Notes: generated by a model from the sequence alone, not told the origin. A DNA stretch of 64,000 nt from Corynebacterium comes (GCF_009734405.1 NZ_CP046453.1:2108001-2172000), one strand, 5' to 3'. Positions 43,992 through 54,917 are shown, counted from the stretch's first letter. Made by a program: numbers and translations.

Positions 43992-45062
43992 CTAGATGAG
44001 GAGGTGTTGGGTGAGGTTGAAGAAATAGCCGACGATGATGATGCCGACCAGGCAGATGCCGATGAACACGGCGAGCAGCCTGCCCGAGATCACACGTCGG
44101 AGCATGATCATCGAGGGCAGGCTCAGCGTGGTGGTGGCCATCATGAACGCCAGGATCGTACCCAGCTGGGCGCCCTTGCCCAGCAGGGCCTCGGCCACCG
44201 GCAGGGTGCCGAAGATGTCCGCGTACATCGGCGCACCCAGCAGCGTGGCGATGATCACGCCGAAGGGGTTGTTGCTGCCCAGGGCGGTCTCCACCCAGCT
44301 GGCCGGGATCCAGTTGTGGATCACCGCACCGACGCCGACACCGATGAGGATGTAGGGGATCACCGAGACGAACGTCTCCCTGGTCTGCTGGACGGCGTAG
44401 TCGGTGCGTTCGCGCCGGCTCAGCGTCGGCTCATCCTCGACCACCTGCCCCGGTCCCCCGCCGGGACCCGCCCCCGCCCCCGACCCCGCGGCCACCGGCG
44501 CCGGGATCACGGGGGCGGCGAACTGTGCGACGTGGGATTCCATCCGCAGCTTCTCGATGATCGTGCCACCCACCACCGCGACCAACAGCCCGAGGATGAC
44601 GTAGGCGAAGGCCGTCCTGAAGCCGAAGATACTGGCCAGCAGAACAAGGCTGGCCAGGTCGACCATGGGCGAGGAGATGAGGAAGGAGAAGGTCACCCCC
44701 AGCGGCAGCCCGGCAGCCGAGAAGCCCATGAAGATCGGGATCGAGGAGCAGGAGCAGAAGGGTGTGACCGTGCCCAGCAGCGCGCCCACGGTGTTGGCCC
44801 GCAGGCCGCGGAAGCGGCTGAGGATCCTCCGGCTGCGCTCGGGCGGGAAGTAACTCTGGAGGTAGGAGACCGCGAAGATGAGCACGCAGAGCAGCGCGGA
44901 GATCTTGATCAGGTCGTAGATGAAGAACTGCACGCTCGCGCCGATGCGGGTGGCCGGATCCAGGCCCACCGCAGCCAGACCTTCGCCGACCACCTGGTTG
45001 AGCCACGCCATGCCCAGCACCTGACGCTGCAGGAAGTCGAGCGCCTCACCGATCAGGTTCAT
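43992..45062 (-). CDS. PF03773-family permease (ArsP-like)
   Basis: A 356-residue membrane protein with about eight membrane segments in two halves joined by a Gly/Pro/Ala-rich linker (about residues 195-225). VTPFCSCSSIPIFMGF carries the conserved CSCSS cysteines of the family, and the second half has LLGAPMYADIFGTLPVAEAL. Members include ArsP, which exports trivalent organoarsenicals. GAGGAG stands eight bases upstream of the ATG. Placement 12 bp after an ArsR-type regulator supports metalloid export, but the real substrate is unknown. Confidence 0.87.
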   Translation of the reverse strand: MNLIGEALDFLQRQVLGMAWLNQVVGEGLAAVGLDPATRIGASVQFFIYDLIKISALLCVLIFAVSYLQSYFPPERSRRILSRFRGLRANTVGALLGTVTPFCSCSSIPIFMGFSAAGLPLGVTFSFLISSPMVDLASLVLLASIFGFRTAFAYVILGLLVAVVGGTIIEKLRMESHVAQFAAPVIPAPVAAGSGAGAGPGGGPGQVVEDEPTLSRRERTDYAVQQTRETFVSVIPYILIGVGVGAVIHNWIPASWVETALGSNNPFGVIIATLLGAPMYADIFGTLPVAEALLGKGAQLGTILAFMMATTTLSLPSMIMLRRVISGRLLAVFIGICLVGIIIVGYFFNLTQHLLI

Positions 45063-45074
45063 CCCACACGCTCC

Positions 45075-45404
45075 TCATGATCCGCAGCGGAGGGGTGGGA
45101 CGGCGTCGAGAAGCTGCCGCAGCGGGGCCAGCCCCTCGGGGATCACCGAGAAGTGGGCCCAGCGGCCGACCTGCTCGCGGGAGACCAGGCCGACGTCGAC
45201 CAGTTTTTTCACGTGGTGGGAGAAGGTCGGCTGGCTGATGCCGAAAATCTCCGGCATCCGGCAGGCGCAGACCGTGGAGCAGCAGTTGGCCGCCAGGTGC
45301 GAGTAGATGCGCAGTCGGACGGGATCGCCGAGCGCCTTGGCGATCTCCGCGCAGCGCCGGGCATCATCAGCCGTGATGACGGCCGGGCCGGTCCGGTTGT
45401 CCAT
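45075..45404 (-). CDS. arsR: ArsR/SmtB-family metalloid-responsive repressor
   Basis: A 109-residue winged-helix protein: CRMPEIFGISQPTFSHHVKKL is the DNA-binding region. The cysteines Cys41, Cys42, Cys46 and Cys48 (NCCSTVCACRM) lie at the sensor helix before the recognition helix, the place of the ELCVCDL arsenic site of classical ArsR. It heads a four-gene operon arsR-permease-thioredoxin-DUF3024. A TAATCT -10 box stands 7 bases before the ATG with no ribosome site, so the transcript is probably leaderless. As(III) or Sb(III) are the likely inducers. Confidence 0.9.
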   Translation of the reverse strand: MDNRTGPAVITADDARRCAEIAKALGDPVRLRIYSHLAANCCSTVCACRMPEIFGISQPTFSHHVKKLVDVGLVSREQVGRWAHFSVIPEGLAPLRQLLDAVPPLRCGS

Positions 45405-45411
45405 GATCCCC

Positions 45412-45445
45412 AGATTAGTGCACGTATTGATGGTTGCCTATACGT
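45412..45445 (-). promoter_or_regulatory. arsR promoter and inverted-repeat operator
   Basis: On the minus strand TAATCT (45417-45412) ends 7 bases before the arsR ATG. ACGTAT (45422-45427) and ATACGT (45440-45445) form a perfect 6-bp inverted repeat with a 12-base spacer covering the -35 to -10 interval, the usual location of an ArsR operator. Confidence 0.55.
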
Positions 45446-45620
45446 TTCGGCCTCAACGGACGGACATCACACACCCCTTCAGTGAATATAAATGCGGGAC
45501 CGGAGGCCCCGGTCACGTAATCTCCCAGATCGTTCACGGCTCACGGAGCTTCGCCCGCGCTGCCGTTCCATCCATCGCCCCCATCCGCCCTGCCTCTCCC
45601 CCGGAGCCCCGGTACCCGAG

Positions 45621-46985
45621 GTGCAGCTGCATGATCTCCGAAAGACAGACTTCCTCGTGGATATCCGACAGCTCATCGACTCCTCCCGGATGACCTCCTA
45701 CCAGTGGTTCATCATCGGGCTGGCCTGCTTCCTCAACGCGCTCGACGGTTATGACCTCGTCGCCATGGCCTTCACCTCCACCTCCGTCTCCGCGGAGTTC
45801 GGCCTGTCCGGCGCACAGCTCGGCTGGCTCCTCTCCTCCGCGCTGATCGGCATCGGCCTGGGTTCGCTGTTCCTCGCGCCCCTGGCCGACCGCTACGGCC
45901 GGAAGAAACTCATCCTCCTGTCCCTGGCCATCGACCTGGTCGGCCTCACCATGTCCGCCACGGCCGACAGCTTCGGCGAGCTGCTCGCCTGGCGGGTGCT
46001 CACCGGCATCGGCGTGGGCGGCATCCTGGCGTGCGTCACCGTGGTGGTCGCAGAGTTCTCCAACCTGCGTTTCCGCGGCCTGGCCATCGCCATCTACGCC
46101 TCCGGCTACGGCCTCGGTGCGGCCGCCTGCGGCATGCTCGCCGCCCGGTACATCCCCGACCACGGCTGGCGCTCCATCTTCTTCATCGGTGCGGCCCTGA
46201 CCGCCGCCGCCCTGGTGCTGACGGTCTTCGCCCTGCCCGAGTCCGTCGACTACCTGCGCGCCCAGGGCCGGGACGGGAAGGTCCGGTCGATCGCACGCCG
46301 CATCGGCATCCGCGAACCCTTCACCATCGCCCCCGCCGGCCCCGCACCGCAGAAGTCCAGCCTCTCGGAGATCCTCTCCGGGCCTTACCTGTCCACCACC
46401 ATCAGGCTCTGGATAGCGTTCTCACTGATCACGGCCGCCTTCAACTTCGCCAACCAGTGGACCCCGAAGCTGCTCACCGAAGCGGGTCTCTCCGCCCAGC
46501 AGGGCATCATCGGCGGAGTCATGCTCTCCTTCGGCGGGACCATCGGCTCGCTCATCTTCGGCGTGCTGACCACGCGTATCGACGCCCGCCGTCTCCTCAC
46601 CGTCTTCTCCCTCCTCTCCGCGGTCGTCCTGGTCACCTTCATCTCCGCCGCCTCCGTGCCGATGCTCATGTTCGCCACCGGCGTGGCCGTGGGAATGCTC
46701 CTCAACGCCTGCGTCACCGGCATGTACACCGTCACCCCGCAGGCCTACCCCACGGCTCTGCGCACCACCGGCGTCGGTTCCGCGATCGGCGTCTCCCGCG
46801 CCGGCGCGGTCCTGGCCCCCATCGTCGTCGGCTATCTTCTCGACGCCGGCTGGTCCCCCACCGCCCTCTACGTCAGTGCCGCCGCGCTCGTCTCCCTGAC
46901 GGCGCTGGCACTGATCGGCGTGCGGGAGTACTCTGCCCGGCGCGAGGTCCAGGCCCCGGTGGAGGTCCCGGCCGTCGCCGGTTAG
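45621..46985 (+). CDS. MFS transporter, aromatic acid:H+ symporter family
   Basis: A transporter of about 454 residues with twelve membrane segments. CFLNALDGYDLVAMAF in helix 1 is an AAHS-type D-G-[FY]-D motif and LADRYGRKKLILL is the loop 2-3 signature. It resembles the benzoate (BenK) and 4-hydroxybenzoate carriers; C. glutamicum has benK next to benR, and no such gene adjoins benR here, so this may be the moved benzoate carrier. The start is uncertain: GTG at 45621 is chosen, GTG at 45657 would begin just before DIRQLIDSS; neither has a strong ribosome site. Convergent with catC, overlapping by 4 bases. Confidence 0.82.
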   Translation: MQLHDLRKTDFLVDIRQLIDSSRMTSYQWFIIGLACFLNALDGYDLVAMAFTSTSVSAEFGLSGAQLGWLLSSALIGIGLGSLFLAPLADRYGRKKLILLSLAIDLVGLTMSATADSFGELLAWRVLTGIGVGGILACVTVVVAEFSNLRFRGLAIAIYASGYGLGAAACGMLAARYIPDHGWRSIFFIGAALTAAALVLTVFALPESVDYLRAQGRDGKVRSIARRIGIREPFTIAPAGPAPQKSSLSEILSGPYLSTTIRLWIAFSLITAAFNFANQWTPKLLTEAGLSAQQGIIGGVMLSFGGTIGSLIFGVLTTRIDARRLLTVFSLLSAVVLVTFISAASVPMLMFATGVAVGMLLNACVTGMYTVTPQAYPTALRTTGVGSAIGVSRAGAVLAPIVVGYLLDAGWSPTALYVSAAALVSLTALALIGVREYSARREVQAPVEVPAVAG

Positions 46986-47254
46986 AGAACGGGCGACCGC
47001 AGGGCGGTGACCTCCACCCGCAGGAAGGGAAAGAGCGGTCGCCCGGCCAGCAGCTCATGCAGCTCCCCGGAGTCAGCCGACTCCAGCACGAGGAACTCAA
47101 GCTGCTCCCCCGCCGCCCGCCAGTCGTGGACCAGCGCCCCATTCTCCCGCAGTCCGGCGAGGTGGAGCCGGTCCCGCTCCAGGTAGTCCGCGCGGACCTC
47201 GGGATCCATTCCGGGGGGCAACCCGATCCGGATCCGGCAGTGGAACTGAGCCAT
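46982..47254 (-). CDS. catC: Muconolactone delta-isomerase
   Basis: A 90-residue ferredoxin-fold enzyme that isomerises muconolactone to 3-oxoadipate enol-lactone for PcaD. FHCRIRIGLPPGMDPE at the start, then ERDRLHLAGLRENG and PLFPFLRVEVTAL, agree with CatC. AGGAGG six bases before the ATG is an excellent ribosome site. Unusually it is 37 bp downstream of pdxR on the same strand and about 2.9 kb from catB, with the pdx genes between. Its stop overlaps the transporter stop on the other strand (TTAG). Confidence 0.85.
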   Translation of the reverse strand: MAQFHCRIRIGLPPGMDPEVRADYLERDRLHLAGLRENGALVHDWRAAGEQLEFLVLESADSGELHELLAGRPLFPFLRVEVTALRSPVL

Positions 47255-47291
47255 GGCGTGCCTCCTGTTTTTTGCTGTTCGACCGCCGATG

Positions 47292-48578
47292 CTACGTGCC
47301 CAGGACCCGGCGCAGCTCCACCAGGACCTCCCGCAGCTTCTCCCGGTTGTGCGCCCCCAGCCCGATGACGATGCCCGGGCGGTCCGAGGCCGTCCAGTAG
47401 CGGCTGAGCCCTTCGACCGCCAGCCCCCGGGTGCGGCAGCGTGCGATGACCTCGTCCTCGTCCTCGCCGAGTTCGATGACCGCGTGGAGGCCCCCGTTCA
47501 TCGGGATGCCCCGCGGGAAGATCTCCGCGAAAATCTCCCGACGCCGCCGGTACTCCCGACCCATCCGCGCGGTGTGCCGGCGCATGCCGTCATTCTCCAG
47601 GAAATTGGCTATCGCGTCCTGCACGATGCCGGAGACCGGGAGCATGTGCCGGGCGACGTCGTCGTGCAGCCGTTCGGGCACCACCAGGTAACCCAGGCCG
47701 AGCGCGGGGGTGAGGGTCTTGGCCAGGGAACCGAGCAGCGCCACCGACCCCTGCGGGTCCAGGGCGGCCAGCGCCGGGTGAGTGGGACGCAGCTCCGAGT
47801 CGTAGTCGTCCTCGACGAGGATGGCCCCGCTGCGCCTCGACCACTCGATGAGCTCGAAGCGCCGGGCCGCCGACATCTGGGAACCCGTCGGGTACTGATG
47901 GTTGGGCATCACCAGCACCACTTCCGGCGCAAGCTCCGCGAGCCGACTGACGCTGAGCCCCTCCTCGTCCACCGGCACCGGGACCACCTCCCGGCCCAGG
48001 TTGCGGGGCACCTGGTGGAGCGTCGGGTAGCCGGGGTCCTCCACCGCGACGACCCCTTCGGTGGCCATGAGGATCAGCCGTAGCCCGTCACGGGCGCCGA
48101 GGGTGACCACGATCTGTTCCGGGCTGACCGCCACCGACCGGGTCATCCGCAGGTGCTCCGCCAGCAACCGGCGCAGGCGCGGAGAACCCTGGCCGGGATA
48201 GGCCACCGGCTCCGCGGCTGCGGCACGCCAGGCCCGCCGCCACAACGTCGATGCGAGGAGCGCGGTGTCCGGCACGCCGGGGCGCAGGTCCCCGAGCAGC
48301 CGTGGCCGGGCCGGGACACCGGGCGCCGGGTGTTCCGGGCGTGGGGGTCGTGGCAGTTCGGGGTTGACCCGGGTGCCGCCGCGGGTGGCCACCAGGTATC
48401 CCTCGCCGCTCAGCTGATCGTAGGCGGCGACCACGCTGCCCCGGGAGATTCCGCGCTGACGTGCCAGGACACGGGTGGAGGGTAGGGGGTCACCGGGACG
48501 CAGAGTTCCGGCGGTGATGCGGGTGCGCAGGTCCTCGACGATCTGGCCGGGGAGGCTGCGGAAGGGTTCGATAGTCAT
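47292..48578 (-). CDS. pdxR: MocR-type regulator of pyridoxal phosphate synthesis
   Basis: A 428-residue fusion of a GntR winged helix (about 1-75; [20 protein letters not shown]) and a class I aminotransferase-like domain (about 110-428) that binds [20 protein letters not shown] contains the Schiff-base Lys. Divergent from pdxS, as PdxR is in C. glutamicum, where it activates pdxST when PLP is low and represses itself. A TAATTT box ends 9 bases before the ATG and no ribosome site is present, which suggests a leaderless message. Confidence 0.94.
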   Translation of the reverse strand: MTIEPFRSLPGQIVEDLRTRITAGTLRPGDPLPSTRVLARQRGISRGSVVAAYDQLSGEGYLVATRGGTRVNPELPRPPRPEHPAPGVPARPRLLGDLRPGVPDTALLASTLWRRAWRAAAAEPVAYPGQGSPRLRRLLAEHLRMTRSVAVSPEQIVVTLGARDGLRLILMATEGVVAVEDPGYPTLHQVPRNLGREVVPVPVDEEGLSVSRLAELAPEVVLVMPNHQYPTGSQMSAARRFELIEWSRRSGAILVEDDYDSELRPTHPALAALDPQGSVALLGSLAKTLTPALGLGYLVVPERLHDDVARHMLPVSGIVQDAIANFLENDGMRRHTARMGREYRRRREIFAEIFPRGIPMNGGLHAVIELGEDEDEVIARCRTRGLAVEGLSRYWTASDRPGIVIGLGAHNREKLREVLVELRRVLGT

Positions 48579-48587
48579 GGTGGTACA

Positions 48588-48624
48588 AAATTATGGCAGG
48601 AATGTGGACTTCATGTTGGTCCAC
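48588..48624. promoter_or_regulatory. pdxR/pdxS divergent control region with PdxR-type box
   Basis: GTGGAC-N9-GTCCAC (48604-48624) is an inverted repeat in the 68-bp gap between pdxR and pdxS. The stretch AATGTGGACTT resembles the AAAGTGG-type motif known for C. glutamicum PdxR. It overlaps the expected -35 region of pdxR, whose -10 (TAATTT, minus strand) is at 48593-48588. Confidence 0.55.
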
Positions 48625-48646
48625 GCCGGATGTCAGGATGGACGCC

Positions 48647-49534
48647 ATGACTGAAACACATGGTTCCCCTCTGGTTAAACGCGGACTCGCCGAGATGCTC
48701 AAGGGCGGTGTGATCATGGACGTGGTCACCCCGGAGCAGGCCCGCATCGCGGAGGACGCAGGCGCCGTCGCCGTCATGGCACTCGAGCGCGTCCCCGCCG
48801 ACATCCGTTCCCAGGGCGGCGTCGCCCGCATGTCGGACCCGGATCTCATCGAGGCCATCATCGACACGGTCTCCATCCCCGTCATGGCCAAGGCACGCAT
48901 CGGCCACTTCGTCGAGGCGCAGATCCTCCAGACCCTCAAGGTCGACTACATCGACGAGTCGGAGGTGCTCTCCCCGGCCGACTACCGCAACCACATCGAC
49001 AAGCAGGGCTTCACGGTCCCCTTCGTGTGTGGCGCGACCAACCTCGGCGAGGCGTTGCGCCGGATCACCGAGGGCGCGGCCATGATCCGTTCCAAGGGTG
49101 AGGCCGGCACCGGCGACGTCTCCGAGGCCACCCGGCACATCCGCACCATCAACGCCGAGATCGCCGCGCTCGCGGCCGCCTCCCCCGATGAGCTCTACGT
49201 CCGCGCCAAGGAGCTGGCCGCCCCCTACGATCTGGTGAAGGAGGTCGCCGAGACGGGCAAGCTCCCCGTGGTCATGTTCACCGCCGGCGGCATCGCCACC
49301 CCGGCCGACGCCGCCATGATGATGCAGCTGGGCGCGGACGGCGTCTTCGTCGGCTCCGGCATCTTCAAGTCCGGCAATCCGGCCGAACGTGCGGCCGCGG
49401 TGGTCAAGGCCACCGCCTTCTTCGACGACCCGGAGGTCGTCACCGAGGCCTCCCGCGGCCTGGGCGAGGCCATGGTGGGCATCAATGTCACCGACCTGGC
49501 GGCCCCGCACCGTCTCGCCGAGCGCGGCTGGTGA
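48647..49534 (+). CDS. pdxS: Pyridoxal 5'-phosphate synthase subunit PdxS
   Basis: A 295-residue TIM-barrel enzyme that makes PLP from ribose 5-phosphate, glyceraldehyde 3-phosphate and ammonia. [31 protein letters not shown] and [15 protein letters not shown] are diagnostic, the Lys residues of these segments forming the Schiff bases. The ATG at 48647 has AGGA eight bases upstream; an in-frame ATG three codons earlier lacks one. It overlaps pdxT by a GTGA start/stop. Confidence 0.97.
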   Translation: MTETHGSPLVKRGLAEMLKGGVIMDVVTPEQARIAEDAGAVAVMALERVPADIRSQGGVARMSDPDLIEAIIDTVSIPVMAKARIGHFVEAQILQTLKVDYIDESEVLSPADYRNHIDKQGFTVPFVCGATNLGEALRRITEGAAMIRSKGEAGTGDVSEATRHIRTINAEIAALAAASPDELYVRAKELAAPYDLVKEVAETGKLPVVMFTAGGIATPADAAMMMQLGADGVFVGSGIFKSGNPAERAAAVVKATAFFDDPEVVTEASRGLGEAMVGINVTDLAAPHRLAERGW

Positions 49535-50073
49535 TCGTCGGCATCCTCGCCCTGCAGGGCGGGGTGGCCGAACACGCGGAGATGATCCGGGGCCTCGGTC
49601 ACCGGACCCGCGGGATCCGCCGGGCCGGTGAGCTCGAGGGCATCGACGCACTCATCCTGCCCGGGGGCGAGTCCACCACGATGAACAGGCTCATCGACCT
49701 CTTCGGCCTACGGCAGCCGCTTATCGACGCCGCGCGGCGGGTGCCCACGATGGGCTCGTGCGCGGGCCTGATCCTGCTCTCCAGGCTCGGAGTGCTCGAC
49801 GTCGACGTGGAACGCAACGCCTTCGGCCCGCAGGTGGACTCCGAATCCCTCACCCTGCCCTGGGGGGAAGCAGAGATCACGGCCGCCTTCATCCGCGCGC
49901 CGGCAGTCACCCGCGTAGGCGGGGACGTGGAGATACTCTCCACCTACCGCGGCAGCATCGTCGCGGTGCGGCAGGGCGACGTGCTGGGGATGTCCTTCCA
50001 TCCCGAGCTGACCGGTGACGCCACCGCCCACCGCGCGCTTCTCCACGCCGCACGACCGCCGGCAAAGAACTGA
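49531..50073 (+). CDS. pdxT: Pyridoxal 5'-phosphate synthase glutaminase PdxT
   Basis: A 180-residue class I glutaminase supplying ammonia to Pdx[30 protein letters not shown] and [10 protein letters not shown] (catalytic Cys) are visible, with the His-Glu pair in [10 protein letters not shown]. It starts with GTG overlapping the pdxS stop (GTGA), so the two are coupled. A hairpin begins at its stop codon. Confidence 0.97.
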   Translation: MIVGILALQGGVAEHAEMIRGLGHRTRGIRRAGELEGIDALILPGGESTTMNRLIDLFGLRQPLIDAARRVPTMGSCAGLILLSRLGVLDVDVERNAFGPQVDSESLTLPWGEAEITAAFIRAPAVTRVGGDVEILSTYRGSIVAVRQGDVLGMSFHPELTGDATAHRALLHAARPPAKN

Positions 50074-50111
50074 TCCCCGCCCCCTGCCATTCCTGGCCGG
50101 GTGCGGGGATC
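50072..50111. terminator. Hairpin between convergent pdxT and catB
   Basis: GATCCCCGC (50072-50080) pairs with GCGGGGATC (50103-50111), with weak inner pairing. It lies at the pdxT stop and 25 bp from the catB stop, so it may serve both strands. No long T-run. Confidence 0.6.
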
Positions 50112-50135
50112 TTCGCCGTCACTGCGTCGCGGGTG

Positions 50136-51257
50136 TCAGTCGCGGGTGAAGTGGTTGATCTTGTCCCAGTCCGGCTCCAGGCCCAGGCCCGGGCCCTCCG
50201 GCAGCCGGGCGACGCCGTCCTCGTAGACGATGTCGGTGGTGGTGTAGGACTCCTTGAGCAGCATCGGGCCGAAGAGCTCGGAGCCGTAGGAGATCGCCTT
50301 GGTGGAGCAGGCGAAGTGCAGCGACGCCGCGGTGCCGAAGGGGCCCTCCAGGGAGGTCGCCCCATGGCAGGCCAGGCCGCCGGCCTCGGCGATGGCCACG
50401 GTCTTCTTCGACTCCAGCAGACCGCCGAGCTTGGTGGTCTTGATGGCGATGACGTCCGCGGCCTGGGCCTTGACCACGGCCAGGGCGTCCGCCGGGGAGC
50501 AGACGGACTCATCGGCCATGACCGGCACGCCGATGCGGGTGGTGATCTCGCGCAGGGTCGCCAGATCGTGCGCCGGGGTGGGCTGCTCGAAGAGGTCGAG
50601 GCCGGCGTCAGCGAGCCGCGGCAGGTAGTGCAGGGCGGTGAGGCGATCCCAGCGGGCGTTGACGTCGATGCGCAGGCTGACCTTGCCGTTGAGCGCGCCT
50701 GCCAGCTGGACGATGCGCTCGGTGTCCACGGCAGGTTCGCCGGAGCCCATCTTCAGCTTGAAGGACGTGTGGCCGTGGGAGGCGATGCGCTCCTCGATCT
50801 CCTCGACGGCCTCATCCAGCGGCAGGACGCCGAGGGCCCAGGTCACGTCGATCTCATCGCGCACACGGCCGCCGAGAAGGTCACGCACCGGAATGCCCAG
50901 GGCACGGGCCCAGGCGTCGTGCATGGCGACGTCGCAGGCGGCCTTGGCGAAGCGCATGTTGGCCACGGACCTCTCGAAGTCCGCCATGATGCCGGCCAGC
51001 TCGTTGACCTCACGGCCGACCATGATCGGTGCGAGGTTACCGTCGATGATGACCTTCATGGTCTCCGCGTTCTCGCCGCCCCACCAGGCGCCACCGGGGA
51101 CCACACCCTCGCCGTAACCGGTGACCCCGCCCTCGAGCACCACCGAGACCAGCAGGATCGGCTGGGCGGTCGCGGTGTAGGTGGCGAAACCATGGGGACG
51201 GATGAGGGGGACGTCGAGAAGCCGGGTCTCAACCTTGGCGATCTTCAGATCAGACAT
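50136..51257 (-). CDS. catB: Muconate cycloisomerase
   Basis: An enolase-superfamily enzyme of 373 residues that lactonises cis,cis-muconate. TSFKLKMGSGEPAVD contains the KxK general base, SLRIDVNARWD and MADESVCSP the metal-binding acids, and IKTTKLGGL the second-sphere Lys. AAGGAAGAG lies just upstream of the ATG. It follows catA after 91 bp. The catechol branch continues with catC, which is on the far side of the pdx genes. Confidence 0.96.
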   Translation of the reverse strand: MSDLKIAKVETRLLDVPLIRPHGFATYTATAQPILLVSVVLEGGVTGYGEGVVPGGAWWGGENAETMKVIIDGNLAPIMVGREVNELAGIMADFERSVANMRFAKAACDVAMHDAWARALGIPVRDLLGGRVRDEIDVTWALGVLPLDEAVEEIEERIASHGHTSFKLKMGSGEPAVDTERIVQLAGALNGKVSLRIDVNARWDRLTALHYLPRLADAGLDLFEQPTPAHDLATLREITTRIGVPVMADESVCSPADALAVVKAQAADVIAIKTTKLGGLLESKKTVAIAEAGGLACHGATSLEGPFGTAASLHFACSTKAISYGSELFGPMLLKESYTTTDIVYEDGVARLPEGPGLGLEPDWDKINHFTRD

Positions 51258-51348
51258 ATCTCTTCCTTAAAGTGCTGGTGCTGGGAAACGGGGAAAGCCC
51301 CACGTCCCCGATGAGTCTAGGGACGTGAGGCGGGTTCCGGGAAAAGGA

Positions 51349-52389
<1,041 letters not shown>

Positions 52390-52653
52390 TCAGCGGGCCA
52401 ACATCCGGGAGCGCCGCCAAACGCGAACCCTCGACCCTGGCAAGAACCTAGGGACACCCCGGGGGAAGGAATTGCGCTCCGGGGGTGGATTCGGACACAA
52501 AACCCACCCCCACACCATCCCGGATCCCCCCAGACACCCCCGCACCTCCGCGGAAAACCCGGAACCGACCGACGGGGAGGCTAAAAGCGCTGGTAAAAGC
52601 CAGCACATCCCCCCATCCCCCGATAAACCACCCCCCCAAGGCACCCCCGAAGC

Positions 52654-52813
52654 GGAATATTCCACACACCCCGCCAGGGCATGTCGCGACATGCAACACC
52701 GCAGGCCATGGCCACTGTGCGAACAATTAAATCCCCTAATGAACCGAACCCCCCTAACGGCTCCTAGGAGTTCCCCGGACGTGTCGCAGGGCACACATGG
52801 CCCATGATGGGCC
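52654..52813 (+). repeat. Five perfect palindromes upstream of benA
   Basis: GGAATATTCC (52654-52663), GCATGTCGCGACATGC (52679-52694), GGCCATGGCC (52704-52713), CTCCTAGGAG (52761-52770) and GGCCCAT-G-ATGGGCC (52799-52813). The 16-bp one is long enough to be a specific operator; the last would form a hairpin if it lies in the 5' leader. Confidence 0.75.
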
Positions 52814-52858
52814 TCATCGCACAACCTCTCTTGCTTCCTCTCAGATCGGAGATTTCCC

Positions 52859-54355
52859 ATGACCACCGCGCTCACCGCAACTTCCACCGCCCGCGAGATC
52901 CTCTCCCGCGCCCTGGAGAACCGCCCCGAAGAGGGCATCGTCCGCGTCAACCGTGAGGTCTTCACGGATCAGGAGCTCTTCGACCTGGAGATGAAGTACA
53001 TCTTCGAGGGCAACTGGATCTTCCTCGCCCACGAGTCCCAGATCCCGAACGTCGGCGACTACTACACCACCAACATCGGTCGCCAGCCCGTCGTGATCAC
53101 CCGGAGCAAGGACGGCGAGCTCAACTGCCTCATCAACGCCTGCTCCCACCGCGGCGCCATGCTCTGCCGCAAGAAGGTTGATAACCGCACCACGCTGACC
53201 TGCCCCTTCCACGGTTGGACCTTCTCCAACGACGGCAGCCTCCTCAAGGTCAAGGACGAGAAGGACGGCGGTTACCCGGAGAACTTCAACACCGACGGCT
53301 CCCACGACATGCGTCGCGTCCCCAAGTTCGAGTCCTACCGCGGCTTCCTCTTCGCCTCCCTCAACGCTGACGTCGTTCCGCTCGAGGAGCACCTCGGTGA
53401 CGCCCGCGTCATCATGGACATGCTGATCGACCAGTCCCCCGAGGGCCTCGAGGTGCTCAAGGGCACCTCCACCTACACCTACGACGGCAACTGGAAGCTC
53501 CAGGCTGAGAACGGCGCCGACGGCTACCACGTCTCCTCCACCCACTGGAACTACGCGGCCACCACCTCCCGCCGCACCACCGGCGAGTCCGCCAACGAGA
53601 CCAAGGCCATGGACGCCGGCAAGTGGGGCGAGCAGGGCGGCGGCTACTTCTCCTTCCCCAACGGTCACCTGGTGCTGTGGACCGACTGGGCCAACCCGGA
53701 GGATCGCCCGATGTACGACCGCCTCGACGAGCTCAAGGAGCTGCACGGTGAGGAGCGCGGCAACTTCATGGTCGGCGCGTCCCGCAACCTCTGCCTCTAC
53801 CCGAACGTCTACATCATGGACCAGTTCTCCACCCAGATCCGTCGCCTGGAGCCGGTCTCCGTGGACAAGACCGAGGTCTCCATCTTCTGCATCGCCCCCA
53901 AGGGCGAGTCCGACAAGTCCCGGGCGACCCGTATCCGCCAGTACGAGGACTTCTTCAACGCCACCGGCATGGCCACCCCGGACGATCTGGAGGAGTTCCG
54001 CTCCTGCCAGAAGACCTACCAGGCCTCCTCCTTCCCGTGGAACGACATGAGCCGTGGCATCCACCAGCAGGTGGAGGGCCTCAACGACAAGGCCCGCGCC
54101 CTGGGCCTGACCTCCGTGCTCTCCTCCGGTGCCCGCACCGAGGACGAGGGCCTCTACCCGATCCAGCACGCCTACTGGGAGAACGTCATGGAGCGTGCCG
54201 TCGACTCCGAGGACCGCCCGGAGTCCAAGCACATCACCGATGACGCGCAGTCCCAGCTCGCCACCGCCGAGTTCGCCAAGGCCCGCGCCGCAGCCCGCCT
54301 GGCAGCCAAGGGCGACGCACCCGCAGGTCGTCGCCGTCGTCGTACCCGCGACTAA
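52859..54355 (+). CDS. benA: Benzoate 1,2-dioxygenase alpha subunit
   Basis: The catalytic large subunit of the Rieske dioxygenase that converts benzoate to the 1,2-cis-diol. The Rieske cluster is held by Cys95-x-His97 (NACSHRGAM) and Cys115-x2-His118 (CPFHGWTF); [16 protein letters not shown] provides mononuclear-iron ligands. At 498 residues it is slightly longer than proteobacterial BenA, with a basic tail GRRRRRTRD. First gene of benABCD-benR. Confidence 0.96.
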   Translation: MTTALTATSTAREILSRALENRPEEGIVRVNREVFTDQELFDLEMKYIFEGNWIFLAHESQIPNVGDYYTTNIGRQPVVITRSKDGELNCLINACSHRGAMLCRKKVDNRTTLTCPFHGWTFSNDGSLLKVKDEKDGGYPENFNTDGSHDMRRVPKFESYRGFLFASLNADVVPLEEHLGDARVIMDMLIDQSPEGLEVLKGTSTYTYDGNWKLQAENGADGYHVSSTHWNYAATTSRRTTGESANETKAMDAGKWGEQGGGYFSFPNGHLVLWTDWANPEDRPMYDRLDELKELHGEERGNFMVGASRNLCLYPNVYIMDQFSTQIRRLEPVSVDKTEVSIFCIAPKGESDKSRATRIRQYEDFFNATGMATPDDLEEFRSCQKTYQASSFPWNDMSRGIHQQVEGLNDKARALGLTSVLSSGARTEDEGLYPIQHAYWENVMERAVDSEDRPESKHITDDAQSQLATAEFAKARAAARLAAKGDAPAGRRRRRTRD

Positions 54356-54398
54356 TCCTCCCGCCCCCACCTCAACTCACTGCAAGGAGAACAAGATC

Positions 54399-54905
54399 AT
54401 GACCGCTTCGCTCACCGAGATCACCCGCACCGACATCGAAGACTTCATCTACTACGAGAACCGCCTTCTCGACGACCGCAGGTTCGAGGAGTGGCTGGAG
54501 CTGTACCGGGAGGACGCCGAGTACTGGATGCCGGCCTGGGACGTCGACGGCACCCTGACCGAGGACCCGCAGCGCGAGATCTCCCTGATCTTCTACCCGA
54601 ACCGTGGTGGCCTGGAGGACCGTATCTTCCGGATCCGCACCGAGCGTTCCTCCGCGACCTCCATCCCGGAGCCGCGCACCGGCCACTATTCCACCAACAT
54701 CGAGATTCTCGAGCGTCGCGACGGTGAGGTGGACGTCCGTTACAACTGGATCTCCTACTACTTCCGCTACAACACCACCGATCACTACTTCGGCACCACC
54801 TGGCTGACCCTGGACGTCTCCGGTGAGACCCCGCTGATCACCAAGAAGAAGGTCGTCCTGAAGAACGACTACATCCACCACGTCGTCGACATCTACCAGG
54901 TCTAG
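54399..54905 (+). CDS. benB: Benzoate 1,2-dioxygenase beta subunit
   Basis: The 168-residue structural small subunit of the dioxygenase, a cone-fold SnoaL/NTF2-like protein. DFIYYENRLLDDRRFEEWLE and the C-terminal FGTTWLTLDV and KKKVVLKNDYIHHVVDIYQV are typical. The ATG at 54399 has AAGGAG upstream and lies 43 bp after benA. It has no redox centre. Confidence 0.95.
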   Translation: MTASLTEITRTDIEDFIYYENRLLDDRRFEEWLELYREDAEYWMPAWDVDGTLTEDPQREISLIFYPNRGGLEDRIFRIRTERSSATSIPEPRTGHYSTNIEILERRDGEVDVRYNWISYYFRYNTTDHYFGTTWLTLDVSGETPLITKKKVVLKNDYIHHVVDIYQV

Positions 54906-54917
54906 GAGCACCCAGAC

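Noticed and set aside
45492..45620. N-terminal extension of the MFS transporter from ATG at 45492
   Set aside because: It would add 43 Arg/Pro-rich residues, crossing the region between arsR and the transporter, that do not fit AAHS carriers.
52390..52965. A 191-codon minus-strand open frame covering the catA-benA space and the benA start
   Set aside because: It runs over the benA start and the palindrome-rich control region, has no recognisable domain and no ribosome site.
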